64,000 nucleotides of DNA from assembly GCF_002443255.2 (NCBI RefSeq), contig NW_019211459.1, positions 5,222,075-5,286,074 on the forward strand, in the 5' to 3' direction. The position numbers were made by a program, and so were the translations under genes. This stretch comes from Varroa destructor. Lineage: Eukaryota > Arthropoda > Arachnida > Mesostigmata > Varroidae. Under the pieces are notes generated by a model. That model ran no database searches. It had not been told where the DNA came from and saw nothing but the letters and a program-made list of their open reading frames with translations. Below, piece after piece: positions 11,601 through 22,607 of this stretch (the first letter of the stretch is position 1; the number at the start of each line of letters is the position of its first letter).

Positions 11601-12672
11601 AAGCTTGTTGGCTAGATCGTTTCATTATAGTTATTTTACTTATGCGTCTACTTTCATGGCCGTCATCTGGGATGACGGTTGTCCGACGGATTAACATTCA
11701 ACGCCGCAGAAGGAAGACGAGCGTCTGGCTAGAGAGCAAAAAGAGGCCAAGGAACGAAGCAAGGTATTAATTTACAATTCATTAGAGCAATACTGATTTG
11801 CTGTCTAACAAGTTGATCCATCCTGAATACCAAAAACTTTACAAATAAAGAATGTGAGACGATTAGGTATAAATTGAAGCTCGAAGCTATATTTTCGTTT
11901 AAGTTGTGCTGATATGTTTTAATTTTGTCCTTTTCTGCTGTATAGGAGGATAAGCGTCGCCATATGAAATTCCTTGTAGAGAAAATTCCTTCAAATCGAG
12001 ATGAGTTGTTTGCTTATGCTTTAGACCGCTCACTCGTTGACGAAGCTCTTATGGTGAAGCGAGTGCGTCCCTGGGTTAATAAAAAAGTCATCGAGTATAT
12101 TGGAGACGGTGAGATTATCAAAAATTGTTGCACGCAGAGTTATATAATTTCATTATTATACCACACCCAAAATCGTTCAACTTAAATCTGGACCTCATTG
12201 TCTCCCATGAAAATTGTAATTATAGTAATAATTATAGTCTAGTTTAGCACAATTTCCAACCAAACGTATTTGTCTTGCTTTTACATTTATACTGATACTG
12301 AGTGTATCCACATTCAGTTTTTTACACCTAGCGCCAATTGTCAGCAATGACTAACAATATTGATATTTTATGGCAAAGTGACTCGATCTCTTGAATGGGA
12401 TTAGTACGATTGCTACAAGTTTCGAATGCTTATGAACATGCGATCTACGCAGTCTCGTTGAAATGACTCTAACATCGCGTGCGAACATTTGGCGTTTTAC
12501 AGAGGAAGCAACGTTAGTCGACTTTATCTGCTCGAAGATTATGGCCGGCGCAGACGCAGCTAGTCTGCTAGGAGACGTATCTGTCGTATTGGATGATGAA
12601 GCAGAAAACTTTGTAGTCAAAATGTGGCGTCTTCTAATATACGAAGTTGAAGCGAAAAAAATGCAACTGTGA
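2537..12672 (+). CDS. RBM25 homologue: RRM and PWI splicing regulator, 18 coding exons
   Basis: Nuclear RNA-binding protein. In animals RBM25 associates with splicing complexes and influences alternative 5' splice-site choice. Coding exons: 2537-2644, 2928-3035, 3527-3642, 3873-3974, 4293-4425, 4712-4867, 5302-5397, 8012-8098, 8237-8400, 9556-9688, 9983-10108, 10294-10412, 10752-11033, 11100-11152, 11410-11504, 11710-11763, 11946-12108, 12503-12672. They total 2265 nt in one frame: 754 codons plus TGA. From my recollection human RBM25 is about 840 residues, so this protein is somewhat shorter. Order: Pro/Gly-rich N terminus (1-72); RRM at about 86-165 with RNP2 VFVGNI (89-94) and RNP1 QAFGFCDY (127-134); basic/acidic helical region; SR patch and RE/RD tract (about 290-350); KNWE...FFEDYDDERDD block (about 420-475); PWI domain at about 645-754 with RPWVNKK. 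The start is the first ATG after a good acceptor (CCAG at 2513-2516). Family identity is secure; exons 1, 2 and 13-15 are the least certain boundaries. Confidence 0.93.
2928..3035 (+). CDS. RBM25 exon 2, Pro/Met-rich
   Basis: Encodes residues 37-72, including PNPMGMPPMPPHPPERRPPR, a typical proline-methionine-rich linker before the RRM. Acceptor GGTTAG ends at 2927; donor GTGAAA follows 3035; phase 0 on both sides. The in-frame continuation past 3035 is intron. Confidence 0.8.
3527..3642 (+). CDS. RBM25 exon 3, RRM beta-1 / helix-1
   Basis: Residues 73-110. Contains TVFVGNITERATDGLVRAVL, the RNP2 strand and first RRM helix, closely matching the RBM25 family pattern. Acceptor ATTACAG; donor GTAAGT (strong). 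Ends in phase 2. Confidence 0.93.
3873..3974 (+). CDS. RBM25 exon 4, RRM core with RNP1
   Basis: Residues 111-144, with WKRAHGANNILQAFGFCDY; RNP1 is QAFGFCDY. The acceptor CTTCAG is followed by G, completing the split Gly codon; donor GTTAGG follows 3974 in phase 2. Confidence 0.93.
4293..4425 (+). CDS. RBM25 exon 5, end of RRM
   Basis: Residues 145-189. LLNGLEIGDKQLLVKAETKT is the last RRM helix and strand and is near-identical in pattern to the family. The tail is acidic and charged, ending DYDDFCKQ. Acceptor GTTGCAG; donor GTTAAA; ends in phase 0. Confidence 0.93.
4712..4867 (+). CDS. RBM25 exon 6, charged linker
   Basis: Residues 190-241. Begins LYERAVKMQTDREVMEQIQQ and continues with a Lys/Glu/Ser-rich stretch ending KERRKAHEK. 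Acceptor GACAAG; donor GTACCA; phase 0 both ends. It matches the family region after the RRM in position and charge. Confidence 0.88.
5302..5397 (+). CDS. RBM25 exon 7
   Basis: Residues 242-273. DEDKKSLITREIDKFRDTH matches the conserved family segment DLISREISKFRDTH. Strong acceptor (TATTCCTCAG) and donor (GTAAGT), phase 0 both ends. Confidence 0.92.
5398..8011 (+). other. RBM25 intron 7 (2.6 kb), the longest intron
   Basis: The only large intron of the gene; the others are about 70 bp to 1.2 kb. Mostly AT-rich. A GC-richer pocket at about 6726-7190 holds a long open frame on the + strand (described separately). An A-box-like motif, GGCGCAGCGGTCA, lies near 7851-7863. Confidence 0.7.
6726..7187 (+). 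other. open frame inside RBM25 intron 7, unassigned
   Basis: A frame opens after a stop at 6723 and runs to about 7187, with Ser/Pro-rich and charged content such as LPELSPEPAPGSSN and SETKSKMEILLEKPSM. A possible donor, CAG/GTTCGA, follows 7091. It is more GC-rich than the surrounding intron. To be an RBM25 cassette exon it would have to start in phase 0, and no AG acceptor supplies that phase near its start (the only upstream AG, at 6758-6759, gives the wrong phase). It could be a nested gene, an alternative exon with an unseen acceptor, or chance. I do not recognise the sequence. Confidence 0.25.
8012..8098 (+). CDS. RBM25 exon 8, start of SR patch
   Basis: Residues 274-302, NKEEPAPNSTRRDEKT then SSSKRSPRRRSR, an arginine-serine patch. 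Acceptor TTTCAG; donor GTGAGA; phase 0 both ends. Confidence 0.88.
8237..8400 (+). CDS. RBM25 exon 9, RS then RE/RD repeat
   Basis: Residues 303-356. Opens SPRSARSPRRSPDSNRERER and goes on to an alternating Arg-Glu / Arg-Asp run, the low-complexity signature of the RBM25 centre. Acceptor CTGCAG; donor GTATGT; ends in phase 2. Confidence 0.92.
8401..9555 (+). other. RBM25 intron 9 (1.2 kb)
   Basis: AT-rich intron with no coding-like stretch that I can support. At about 8928-9007 there is an A-box-like GTGGCATAGTGCC followed by a T run, possibly a worn short interspersed element; this is weak. Confidence 0.6.
9556..9688 (+). CDS. RBM25 exon 10, with GC donor
   Basis: Residues 357-401, starting YQKELREKAKEREREIARME and ending in acidic DDTDDEE. 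The acceptor CACAG gives the right phase. No GT donor keeps the reading frame. The exon end GAAGAG/GCGAGT fits a GC-AG intron and joins exon 11 in phase 0. Confidence 0.85.
9689..9982 (+). other. GC-AG intron in RBM25
   Basis: Begins GCGAGT directly after GAAGAG and ends TTTGTAG. All other intron starts of this gene are GT. The strong exon-side match (GAG) with GCGAGT is what known GC donors look like. Confidence 0.8.
9983..10108 (+). CDS. RBM25 exon 11
   Basis: Residues 402-443. VYERRRHEKRLREKEANYQE then HLKNWEAREKRRAKEYAK matches the conserved family block (LREKEAAYQERLKNWE in the human protein). Acceptor TTGTAG; donor GTATGA; phase 0 both ends. Confidence 0.94.
10294..10412 (+). CDS. RBM25 exon 12
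   Basis: Residues 444-482, with EAKRLREFFEDYDDERDD and YSGSSLQRR, closely matching the family segment before the coiled C-terminal half. Acceptor TTGGCAG; donor GTTTTT (weak); ends in phase 2. Confidence 0.93.
10752..11033 (+). CDS. RBM25 exon 13
   Basis: Residues 483-576. ELKRRLAEEGHPDPEREALR matches the family EGHPDP motif; a Gln/His run and an acidic/Ser-rich segment follow. Acceptor TATCAG. The donor is chosen by phase: ending at 11033 (before GTATCA) is the only option that keeps exons 14 and 15 open. The better-looking donor after 11029 leads to a stop in exon 15. Confidence 0.82.
11076..11098 (+). repeat. (AT)n microsatellite abutting a splice acceptor
   Basis: 23 nt of alternating A/T ending directly in the AG at 11098-11099 that precedes RBM25 exon 14. 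The repeat replaces the usual pyrimidine tract. Confidence 0.9.
11100..11152 (+). CDS. RBM25 exon 14 (53 nt)
   Basis: Residues 577-594. In the phase-consistent frame it reads FNQRMDRKHFKRLSGSSG, Lys/Arg/Ser-rich. Donor GTAAGC after 11152 is strong; ends in phase 1. The acceptor lies at the end of an AT microsatellite. This is one of the less certain exons. Confidence 0.65.
11410..11504 (+). CDS. RBM25 exon 15
   Basis: Residues 595-626, TGEDVVDGDNSPAVSRKF and a Ser/Asn-rich tail. Of three frames only this one is open, which fixes the upstream phase. Acceptor ATCCAG; donor GTATCT; ends in phase 0. Confidence 0.72.
11710..11763 (+). CDS. RBM25 exon 16 (54 nt)
   Basis: Residues 627-644, KEDERLAREQKEAKERSK, a charged helix leading into the PWI domain. 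Acceptor GCCGCAG; donor GTATTA; phase 0 both ends. Confidence 0.85.
11946..12108 (+). CDS. RBM25 exon 17, PWI domain N-terminal half
   Basis: Residues 645-698, with FLVEKIPSNRDELFAYALD and RVRPWVNKKVIEYIGD. The PWI signature is present as Pro-Trp-Val. Acceptor TATAG; donor GTGAGA; ends in phase 1. Confidence 0.96.
12503..12672 (+). CDS. RBM25 exon 18, PWI domain C-terminal half and stop
   Basis: Residues 699-754. EEATLVDFICSKIMAG, LLGDVSVVLDDEAENFVVKM and WRLLIYEVEAKKMQL match the family C terminus to the end. Acceptor TTTTACAG; stop TGA at 12670-12672. Confidence 0.96.
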
Positions 12673-12848
12673 GTTTCAGTCGGAAGATTCCTTAGCTCCA
12701 GCCAGCATTCGCTGATGGTTAACGCTGGGGAAGCAAATGTGAATTTATGACAATAAGATCTGTTATTGTGATTATATTATCATATATATACATGCTACCC
12801 GATGCGTTGCCAAAATGCTTACTGATAAAGCGATGGTATGTATCATTA

Positions 12849-12854
12849 AATAAA
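12849..12854 (+). terminator. candidate poly(A) signal of RBM25
   Basis: AATAAA 177 nt after the RBM25 stop, in AT-rich DNA. It is the first clear canonical hexamer I see downstream. Confidence 0.5.
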
Positions 12855-15800
12855 CAAATTTTCAGCTGGACTTCATTATTTTTAGTACAGTAGGATATGT
12901 ATTTGTGAACTGGCCAGTGATTTCACGACCGCTCCGGTGGCTCAAAATGGTGCTGCTAAAAAAGGTACAAAGGTCTAATTAGGGAGACGCGCGACCAACC
13001 CGAAGTGTGTGACCTAGCGGATAAAATAATATCGACTTTTTGCAAAGTCTACAATAAATTTTTGCAAAATAGGTAAAATTTGGAAATGAAATGATATACG
13101 GAATAGTTTCTTTAGAAGACTGACTGTTTGTAGTAAAATCTATGTATGTACCAGTTAATTCTATATCCGCTAAATCCGCTAAATCCGCTATACGAATTAG
13201 CGGAACAGACCTCTTCCTCTGATTTTTTGGTAGTAAATATTTGTGCTCTTTAGGGATTAACACCTATAAATAATATTGTGAGTAGTACCAATAGATAATA
13301 GTATTCAAATGTACAGCCATTTTGGGTGAAATTATTGTCCTTAAATCTAACCTATTTCTCAGAACTGCTTCAGATCTCCAATCTATCCGATAAAATGTAT
13401 TTGATCTGGGTATGCCAGAACACTGACCTTCGAAATAAATGTATACGTATTCGATAGCGTTTGCCTAATGGGCCAATAACTGACATTCTAACCAGAAGTG
13501 TTACGTGTAAAGATCAATGCTTTTGTTCTGAAAGGTGATTTTCAATTACAGTACGTTACCCATAGCGGCTGCGTCAATATAACATGCGCAGGTTTTTAAA
13601 GAATGTCAAATAAGAATTAGACAAAAGAAGTATTGTGCTGGAAAGTTCTACTTTATCCTCAGTATTTTCCATGTGGTTTCAGAAAACGCTTGTATAATAT
13701 TATGCCTATATCTCAATGGTGAAAATATTTATCATATTCACGATGACCTATCGTAACACGTAACCTAGCGTAACTAAACGCTGTGTTTTAGAGAGCTCGG
13801 CATTCAAATTTCACTTAGAGAAGACTTCTGCCATCAGATTTTGCTTTTTTCGTAGTCAGTGGTTATACAGATAGTCGATTCCAAAACGGTGTCTTTACGT
13901 ACGAAAGATCTGCATAATAGTAAATTAATGGCGTACAGCTTTATTGAGTACTCGATTGATGTGATTCGTATGCGACGCAACAGTCGTAACCTGTATGCTG
14001 CAAGCCAGATCAGCACACCATGGCATAGACGGTTCTAAACACAGCTACAAAATATTATTGGCTTTCTGTTTTACCGAGGCAAACAGGGCAAAACACTGGA
14101 TTTGGAGTTCAGGACTAGTTAAATCACGTCTGTTTTTGAGATTTACGCCTACCACTATAAACACTGTCGCGAATAAGTGAATATAATGTACTCTTCAGGA
14201 GGACTGGGAAGTACTTCTTACGAAACAGTTTTTCGAGTTGTAGAATAATGCATGATGTCTATTAAGCTATCAGTTAGAATTATGGAAACGGCGTAGGCAT
14301 CGTCTACTACGCTGGTGTCCATTCAATTTAATGTTATTTAGCATTTATCATCATGCGCCCATTTTAACAGGACAGGGCTTTTTTTTTAAACCTGACCAGG
14401 TCAGTTTAGCAAACATCATATCATTCACTCGGGTGAATATGATAGGAGAACGCTATAGTATTAATCAGTGCCTTATTGAAAAAAATAGGAACCAAATAAC
14501 AAACACTAATTGAAATACTTACCAAACTTACCAGCATCGTATAAGTATGATCTACAAATGTGCGAATATCGTATTGTTTACAGTACACAATATTTTTCTT
14601 TTTCAGGAATACTGACAGCGGACACAACATGTTAGCGGCGTCAACATCGACCAATTGAGCGATTGTTTTGCGGCGCATCGGTTTATTACAGTCTACATGA
14701 TCTACATACACAAACATATACACACATACATAGAAGAAAGTGGCCGAACTGTATTTTTATATGCCTAATGTATAGTATTATCATCCCGTATTCGATTGCG
14801 ATAATGATAAGGATCTTCTTTATGACGTAGAGTGTAAATAAAGAAATCGAAGCATCTATTGACGATCGTCGTCTAATAGTTGCCAGCTCACTTGGAAACA
14901 AATCCGTGTCGTTAGTGCTCCATAAGGCGAGTGATTCGAAAAGTTGTTTAAAAAATTATAACGTTGAAGTATTCACTCTCAGGTAGAGTCTATTTAAATC
15001 AAAGAAAGTAAAGTCATTTGTAAGCTTCAGACGAAAAACAGTGTCGAAAGGACCTGGCATGTCTAAGCTGTTAATGCTGAAGTTGTGTTTAAGCACACAA
15101 GTGACTAATGCCTTTTCTGTCATAGTTATCGGGAACGGGGGAGGCTATTTTTATCTAGGGTGGTCTGGAAATTATTTCGAATCTACTAACTCTTGCTGAT
15201 CAAAGCTTTCAGTAAAATTATCATCTGAATTTAAGTTTTAAGTCCTTTGATTGGCACTTTTTGATGGACCGCTATAGAGAGATGGCATCAGACTTGAGAA
15301 AACTTTCTCAATATGATGGGTAACAACCAAGGAACGTTAGCCAAAAAAATCGACAATATTGTCATTAAATTGTATCCCCTATCATTGGTGCACTACGTTG
15401 TAGGATTGATTCAAACATAGCCAAACGCCATCGTATTGAGAAGTTTAACATATTTTAATGATTTAATATCACCTAAATATCGTAGAGCTAATTAAAAGGT
15501 ATGATACCTGCTTATTCAATTACCAACTACAAGATAAGCCTTTCTCTTTAATTATCTACATCGCCAAATGCCACATGCCAACGTCAGTGCTTGCCTAGTT
15601 ATTACGCACCTAGGGGTTTAACAAACATTCTGGACTTACATGAGTGCAAACGGTAGACTTCTCAAATAACACTAGCTTGGGCTATGCCTTTCTATGTATT
15701 TTTTCTTATACTTAATTAGTTTGAACAAGGCTGTTGCAAGCAAATCTTTGAAACTAAATAATCTATAAACTAGTTGGGCTAGGATTACTTTTTAATGTGC

Positions 15801-16380
15801 TAGAGCTACTCTCCTTTATGTTTACGCACTCTTCCTATGTCTCTGGCAGCCTCTAGATAGCCATATACGTATTACCCACGTTACGACATTTGGTTTATCT
15901 ATGGCTTCTCGATTCTTTTGAAGATATGGAAAGCCCAATGGACCTAAATCAGAAGAATAAGCAAGTTGAAGCCAACGTCATTTAAAAGGCGACTTCTGTT
16001 TGTCATACGATACTAATAGATTATTTTATTCAGTTAGTATAATAGGAACCTTGTCAAATATGCACCTAAGCGTCGCAGATGAGGTATACCTTTTGGCTAA
16101 AAATCAATTGTCCCAATTAAATCACAGCAGCATACTACAAAAAGGTATACTGCTCTTATTCATTTCAACATCCACTAATCAACTCGGACCTCAAGTAAGT
16201 TATATCTATTTTAACATACTTTAACATAACGACTATAGCCAGGCGAATTGTCTTCAATCCTTCGTACTTCACGCCTCTTTCATGGTTTCCTAAAAAAGTA
16301 TGGAAGTGAATTGACTAGCTTATTCCTTTTGTCCTTCCTGTTTCTCCACTAAGCTAACGAATTAACCACCTTTTTTGGGC
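12855..16380. other. AT-rich intergenic DNA
   Basis: No conserved coding segment seen. Short repeats only, such as CCGCTAAAT-type 9-mers repeated near 13167-13192. Open frames of 60-100 codons here are what AT-rich DNA gives by chance. Confidence 0.4.
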
Positions 16381-19300
16381 TTAACCGCCACTTTCCATCA
16401 GCATCATGCGTCGTCATCGACATAGTCACAATCTTCATTTTTCACCGTTAACTCTTGATCAGCATTTGCGCTATCTTCAGCAGCACCGATGACGCTTTAT
16501 GGCGTGATTTCAATTTGTCGTAGCTGCGATGACCGCGGCTGATGCAGTTAACGCAGTTGAGGTGAGAAAATGAGGGATGATTTGACGCATCACCACCATC
16601 ATGTCGCCGCTACTTCACCTGCTGTTGCTGTCATTGAAGTGAATATCAAATCGACGTTGGCCGTTCCGCATGACGCGCGGTGTTCGTGTTTCTGAAGTCA
16701 ATATCTGTAGGCAGACCACCGCTAAACAACAACAACAAGTCGGTTCACCTATTCGAAATAACCAAAAGAGTAGGATGAGGCAGCGCTTAACTGAAAGCCA
16801 GAAGCTTTCATACTCATCAGAGCAACACCAATACCATTGACGTATGGACATCGATGAGTGGTGACTTTCGAACCGATCACGTTGGTGCCTGCGCCGCTGC
16901 CTGTCTTAGCCACAGGGAAGCGAAGTAAATGGCGGATAGACGACAACGAAGACGAACTACTAGAAAAGACAGAGAAAAAAGGACCAAAAAAGAAAAAGAT
17001 TATAGAGGTGTCGTCATCGCCGAAGTTACGCTAGTAATAGCAGTAGTTGTTCGAGGGATCTTTGTCGTTCGTGTTGTTGTATCCATGGTTAAAGCTCATC
17101 GCTGTCCGTCGTAGCTGTTCGAAATAGAGGGATTGCCGCTGTCGCTACTGCCGCCAGTCGTAGTGATGCTGGCAGTGAGATGATTGAACGGCCGCACCTC
17201 TCGTCGAAGAGGTGACGAAACTAGGAGTCTAGAGTTACCTCACCCGCTACCCCCACTTATTGCTGACAAAAGCCACGGCTGAATCATATCGGCATAATCA
17301 TTAGACGTGGTAGGATTTATCTTCGGTTTTTCCAACGTTCATATTTATTATATAATTTGTAAATAACGCTCGCTGTAATAATAAGACAGTTAATAATTTA
17401 TTACTTTAATTGATGACGTTATCATAACTTGTGAACGTCATCTTCTCCCTCCCTTTACCTCTTTCATTTCCTGTAGTCAATTTTCAACTGAAAGTCACAT
17501 TACACAGACATGTTTGGCTTTTTTGTATCAGCTACATGGGTCTAGATACATTACTGTTGTACATTGAACCACAGAGTTCAATTACAATTGTAATAAACAC
17601 GAAACAGTTCGTTCGTGTATGAAAGTTTAAGCTTGGTTTTGTATAGCTTTTATTATTAGTTGAAAATTGAGCCATTAGTTGTATGACTGTGCACACTAGG
17701 TTCTACTCATCCCCCAGATCGCTTTAATCATCGATGTATTCAGTCGCTGAACCGTCGTCGGCTTCATGTAGCCCTTCTCATATATAAACGTACTTGAAAT
17801 TAGAACTTTCAACTATAGTGGACTATTCAATTTCTTTCGTTCACATCCACAGTTCATATTTCCTGTTGTCCACCTGAAAATGACCTAGCCAGTGCACTTG
17901 AAGGGCGTCCATATTTTCGACGTTTCCTTTGGTGTGGTATTTTGCTTGTTGCTAGCATTAATAAATGAACAATTTATTTCAACGTTTTTTAGTACATATA
18001 CCTGTAAAGAATGTTGCTATAAAGTCAATCGCAATAATATCTGAAGGATCAATAGGTCCATAAAAGACAAGGTCTAAGGATGGCTAAAATACCGCTGCGA
18101 ACATCCACCGAATCTGGCTCTACGTTCGCGGTGTTGAAAGGCTCATCCGAATGGTTCGCATTTCTTTAATATCCCCGACGAATGATGCGAAGTTAATCAA
18201 AAGCAGCCGTAAAAGTATGTATTAAGGCCAGCAATCGGCCTACATTCAAAGTGTCCTTTGATCTCACACAGTTCTCGAACCTTTCCTTGTTCTGATCTGC
18301 CATCCGCCTGCCTCGCTTCTTCACCGGATTTTTTCGGCGTGCACATTTTTGGAACACTAGGCGACCGTCTAATCTACTGCCGCCGCCGATGTGTTTCATC
18401 ATGTCTTCCTACACCTTCATAAGTTTTCATTTCAACTTCAAGCCTTGATCTTCTATGGTGCTCCGTTCACCGTTGTCGCGCTGACTAATACGGCTGCTTG
18501 AACTTATCAACAACGACAATCCACGAACCTGACCTCAACGCTTAGAATAGACAGATTGTTGTCAGAAACCAACAAAGGCATATTACGACTGAGTTTGTGG
18601 CGTGGCCAATGCGCCTTTAGTAGATTTCTCTTTTTTTTTCGCGCTTACCTTGCGTCGTCTCAAAATCGTCACCGCCAGCAGCCAAGCGTTGGCTGAGATC
18701 GATCACATGGCGGATCATAGCGTACTCTTCGCTGCAGTCATTTTCACTAGATCCGTACACACTGGCGTCGAATCGACTGCGGTTGTGTATGTATGCGTAC
18801 GTACGGTGTAGCCGTGTTCTCGAATTGAAAACCTGCCCAAGGAGTTCAGTTCAGTCCATGTCGGCAAGTGTTAACGCCGCCAAAGCACGCTAGTAGCAAG
18901 CATATTACTCGATCTATTGTAGCTGAGTCTTGCGTAAGATGACTGAGGGAAGCGAGACGACATTTTAAACCTGGCGTCAAAAAGCTTTTGAGATACCTAA
19001 AAAGGCCTATGACAGGTAGATCAAAGCTTGGTTCTAGTGTGGTGAAAATTGACGCGATTAATAGGATGGGACGTCTCTCAATAGATCGTTTGGTCAAATC
19101 TTTATGTTTCGGTTATTACAGTAATAGGATCTCTAATTATTAGCCTATATAACAGTCTCGAGAATGTCTGTTAAATGTGGATATTCGTTGTGGTCATGAA
19201 GACAGAGCGCAAGCTACAACGAAGCCATCTAACTCGGATAAGAATAAGGCTTAACAACAGTTCAAACTTAAAACAACGCTAAATCGCTTTTGGGTTCCTC

Positions 19301-22300
19301 TTTTTGTATTAATAACCATCTGTCTTAGACTAAAAGGCTAAATGTTTTATCTCCTAAAGCACAAACGCATTCATAGATTTAGTATATCTGTAACAGAATC
19401 TAATAATAAAATTTCAAAATACCATAAATAAATCAATTAGGCTCACAGTTCCAAAGAAGAAGCAAGTTATAGCCTTTGGTTTCTACAAAAATAACGAGAC
19501 AGATCGAGCCCCGTGCACAACTTTGTAGTTCTATTAAAAATAATTCCAAGAGCAGTAAAGTCCTAGTTACCAGCATTTCCTCCCTCATTCTCACACCTCT
19601 TATCACAGCTTCTCTACGCGATCGAATTAATCAGAGCAAGTCGACGAAATGAGACGCGTTGTGCACATATGAACATGTATCAGGTATTACGGAGAGACCT
19701 CGCAAGAGGCAATAGACATAGCGAACTTAAAGAAAAATTCGTCAATCTTTTTTGCGTGTTATAGTTCTTTACAAAAAAAAACGACGGCTTTTGCGGCATC
19801 AACAATATTGGCGGTAGCAGCGGTTTGACGTCTGTTTGGTAATGAATGTTAGAGCGAGCTTGCCTGTGTGCATTTGACGCTTGCGTGTGCGAGCGTGCAT
19901 GTACAAGTCTGCTTGGCTGACAGTGCCCTCCCGAAATTTCGCGTCGCGCGCCATTTGTTGTAGTCGACGACGAAGGCGTCGGCGAGATATTGAAGATCTT
20001 GACCCGACTACGAAACAGACCTCCCGTACGAATCACGAACAACGCGAGCAGAGCGGATGGCATCGATACTGTAGCAGCTGTAGCTTCGGTGCATTCATGA
20101 AGTGCTCGTTGTTCACAGCGACAGCCGCAATGAACAGAGGAAGGACAAGTTGCTATTTGCCGGCGAGGGAATGGAGTTTCAACAACGATAGAGCCGTAGA
20201 TCGCGCTATCCACAGCGATCAGAGCAGAGCATCGCGCACGTATGTAAACACGAACGCAGAATCGTCTTGTCGCAAACTACTAGCGCGTTTCGTGGTTACG
20301 TCAAATCTGAAAAACGTTCTGACCATTTCGGAACCGAGCTAGAGCCGGTCCGCAGGCTATTCTCAATATGTATCGCTAGCCTGTGAAGCCTACTTTTAGA
20401 TATGCTTGAAAAACAGGGATGTAGCAAAGACGACAACGATTTCCGTTTTGTTTTGTACGAAATCGACGGGGCAGGAGTACTTCAGCATGCGTATATAATG
20501 CTATATTAGAAGGTTATATTATTACAATCTTATCTCAATACTATTTGTGTTATACTATATCCGAATTACGTAGACGCATGCGTTTCTCTAAGTGGGCGTT
20601 AGCTGTGTGGTAGGCAGATAAAACGTTTCGAAAATGATCGTTTTGTCTAAAAGTTTGAGAGGTAAAATCAGGAAACGATTGCGACTCGAAAACGATTGCA
20701 TAAAAGACAAATTGGCGGTCTCCCTTTTCTTTTTGGACCCTTTTCTACTTTTCTGCAAATTACGAAGTGCAACTATGAAGGGTAATGTAATTCTGCGTGG
20801 TTTCTTATTAGTGGAACTTAGTAAATGAACAACAACGGGCTTCTGTTCTTACATTACGTGTTTGCAGAAATACGTACACACTATTTATTACAATATTAAT
20901 TAATACAATATAATAAGATACGAACGAAATCCTTATTCAGTGTGTAAAAACTCCGTCTGCGTTGTAGTAACACATACGACGCGCAAGCCTTCGATAAACA
21001 GACGTCACTATTCTATTATACTATCTCCCGGTAAAATAGAGCAGTATGAGCCATGCATATTTTATGCCAAGACTGAATACGTTTAACATAGCCCAACTTG
21101 TTCATAACTTACTCCATAAAGTCAAAATTGTGTTGATGACAATATCTAACCATTCAAATAAAACCTGGAACATTTCAAGGTGCAAAGTGCTGACGTTCAT
21201 TTATATTGTAGTGATAATAACCATAATAATACGGCAGTGTGAAAATAACATGTTTTATTTAGCCCTATGTCCGCCTATGCACTGTTAAAGCACTTCGGCT
21301 TTTACGGCAGGCGTTTGCCTTAAAGGAAAAAATTACCCCCCTTTTCACATCGAGGATCCACCGTTTTATGAAATATAGGATACACTACATTTCATGTGAC
21401 GTACCGAACCAAAGGGAAGGAACTTCAGAATACAGGCGACAAAATTAAAACATGTTAGATACTGATCGAATTCCTTAAGTGTCTAATTCAAAGATAAAGG
21501 AATTATATTAAGTTTATCGGATGAAACAATCGATTTGTTGCCACGTCTACTATTATCTACTGTTATCAGCATTGTCGCCGCCGTTGTTGTTACTGTTGCT
21601 GTGTTCTTAGTGAAGTCGTTTAAGACCTACCGCGCGCACACGACACCTTCAAGGTGCCTCTAATTTGATCGGTACCGCCTCGGGCTGAACAGCCTCACAC
21701 CACCGCGCAGTCGGTTACCGAAACCACTTCAGGAAGCTCTTTTGTTCATTATGTTACTTCAGTCGAGATGATGGCGCGCGAAAACGAAGACGAAAAATAC
21801 ATCACTTACCTTAGTGTATATCTATAAAAAAAAAAATGCTGTTTCGTGTTGACGCTATGAAGGCCAGGACGAAATGACGATAGCTGTTTCGCTGTTGTTC
21901 GACCGCGTTCAGCAAACATGGACAACAAAACGAATTGGACCCCGGCAGTGTGGGAGGGTATCTATGATATTAACTGGATGGGTCTCTAATGGTTGCAATA
22001 TAACCAAACCATAGTCACTTTGCTATAATAGGGATAACATTTTAGTCGTGCTTCTTGATAGATAATTCTATTCTTTAATCGGGCGATAGGTATCACTATT
22101 AAATAAATATTCTCGTAGTTTTAAAAATATTAAGTAACTAACAGCTTTCTATTTGGTATTATTTTTTCGTTCTGGGCTTCTTTGTGTAAACTACCATGTG
22201 GACGCATTGGCCTATCCTATAATAGAAACTATACCTTTACAGAGGCACCTAGAAAAGCACAGATTTCTTCGCAGACACCCATCTTGCTTGACGTTTTTAA

Positions 22301-22600
22301 GAAGCGTATACCGTCCTCCAAGCGTAACCGACACGTTTTTTTAAACGAATTTTGGCCACTGAACGAAAAATGCACTCATTCGAGAAGATTATGTCAATAG
22401 CGAAGTAGCTTACTTTAGAAGTAACCCATAGTCACCACCCATAGTCTTGCAAAGATCAGCACATAATAATGTTAACTACATGTAGAACGACGTTCTTGAA
22501 GTTCCTTATGTGTTTAGTTTTGACTAATCTTATGAGCTTTACATGCCTTCCATTAGTGTTCAGTGAGTGAAATTTAGGCATATCTTTTTGCCCCCATTTT
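16381..22600. other. intergenic, alternating GC-richer patches, no gene recognised
   Basis: GC-richer patches at about 16380-17280, 18070-18830 and 19600-20350 contain open frames on both strands and short CAA- or GAC-like triplet runs, but none reads as a known protein and no consistent splice structure emerges. They may be untranslated or regulatory DNA, or worn-out coding sequence. The rest is AT-rich. Confidence 0.35.
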
Positions 22601-22607
22601 ATTTCAG

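Noticed and set aside
19680..20342. Two long overlapping open frames on opposite strands
   Set aside because: Both depend on locally high GC and neither has recognisable domains or convincing splice signals.
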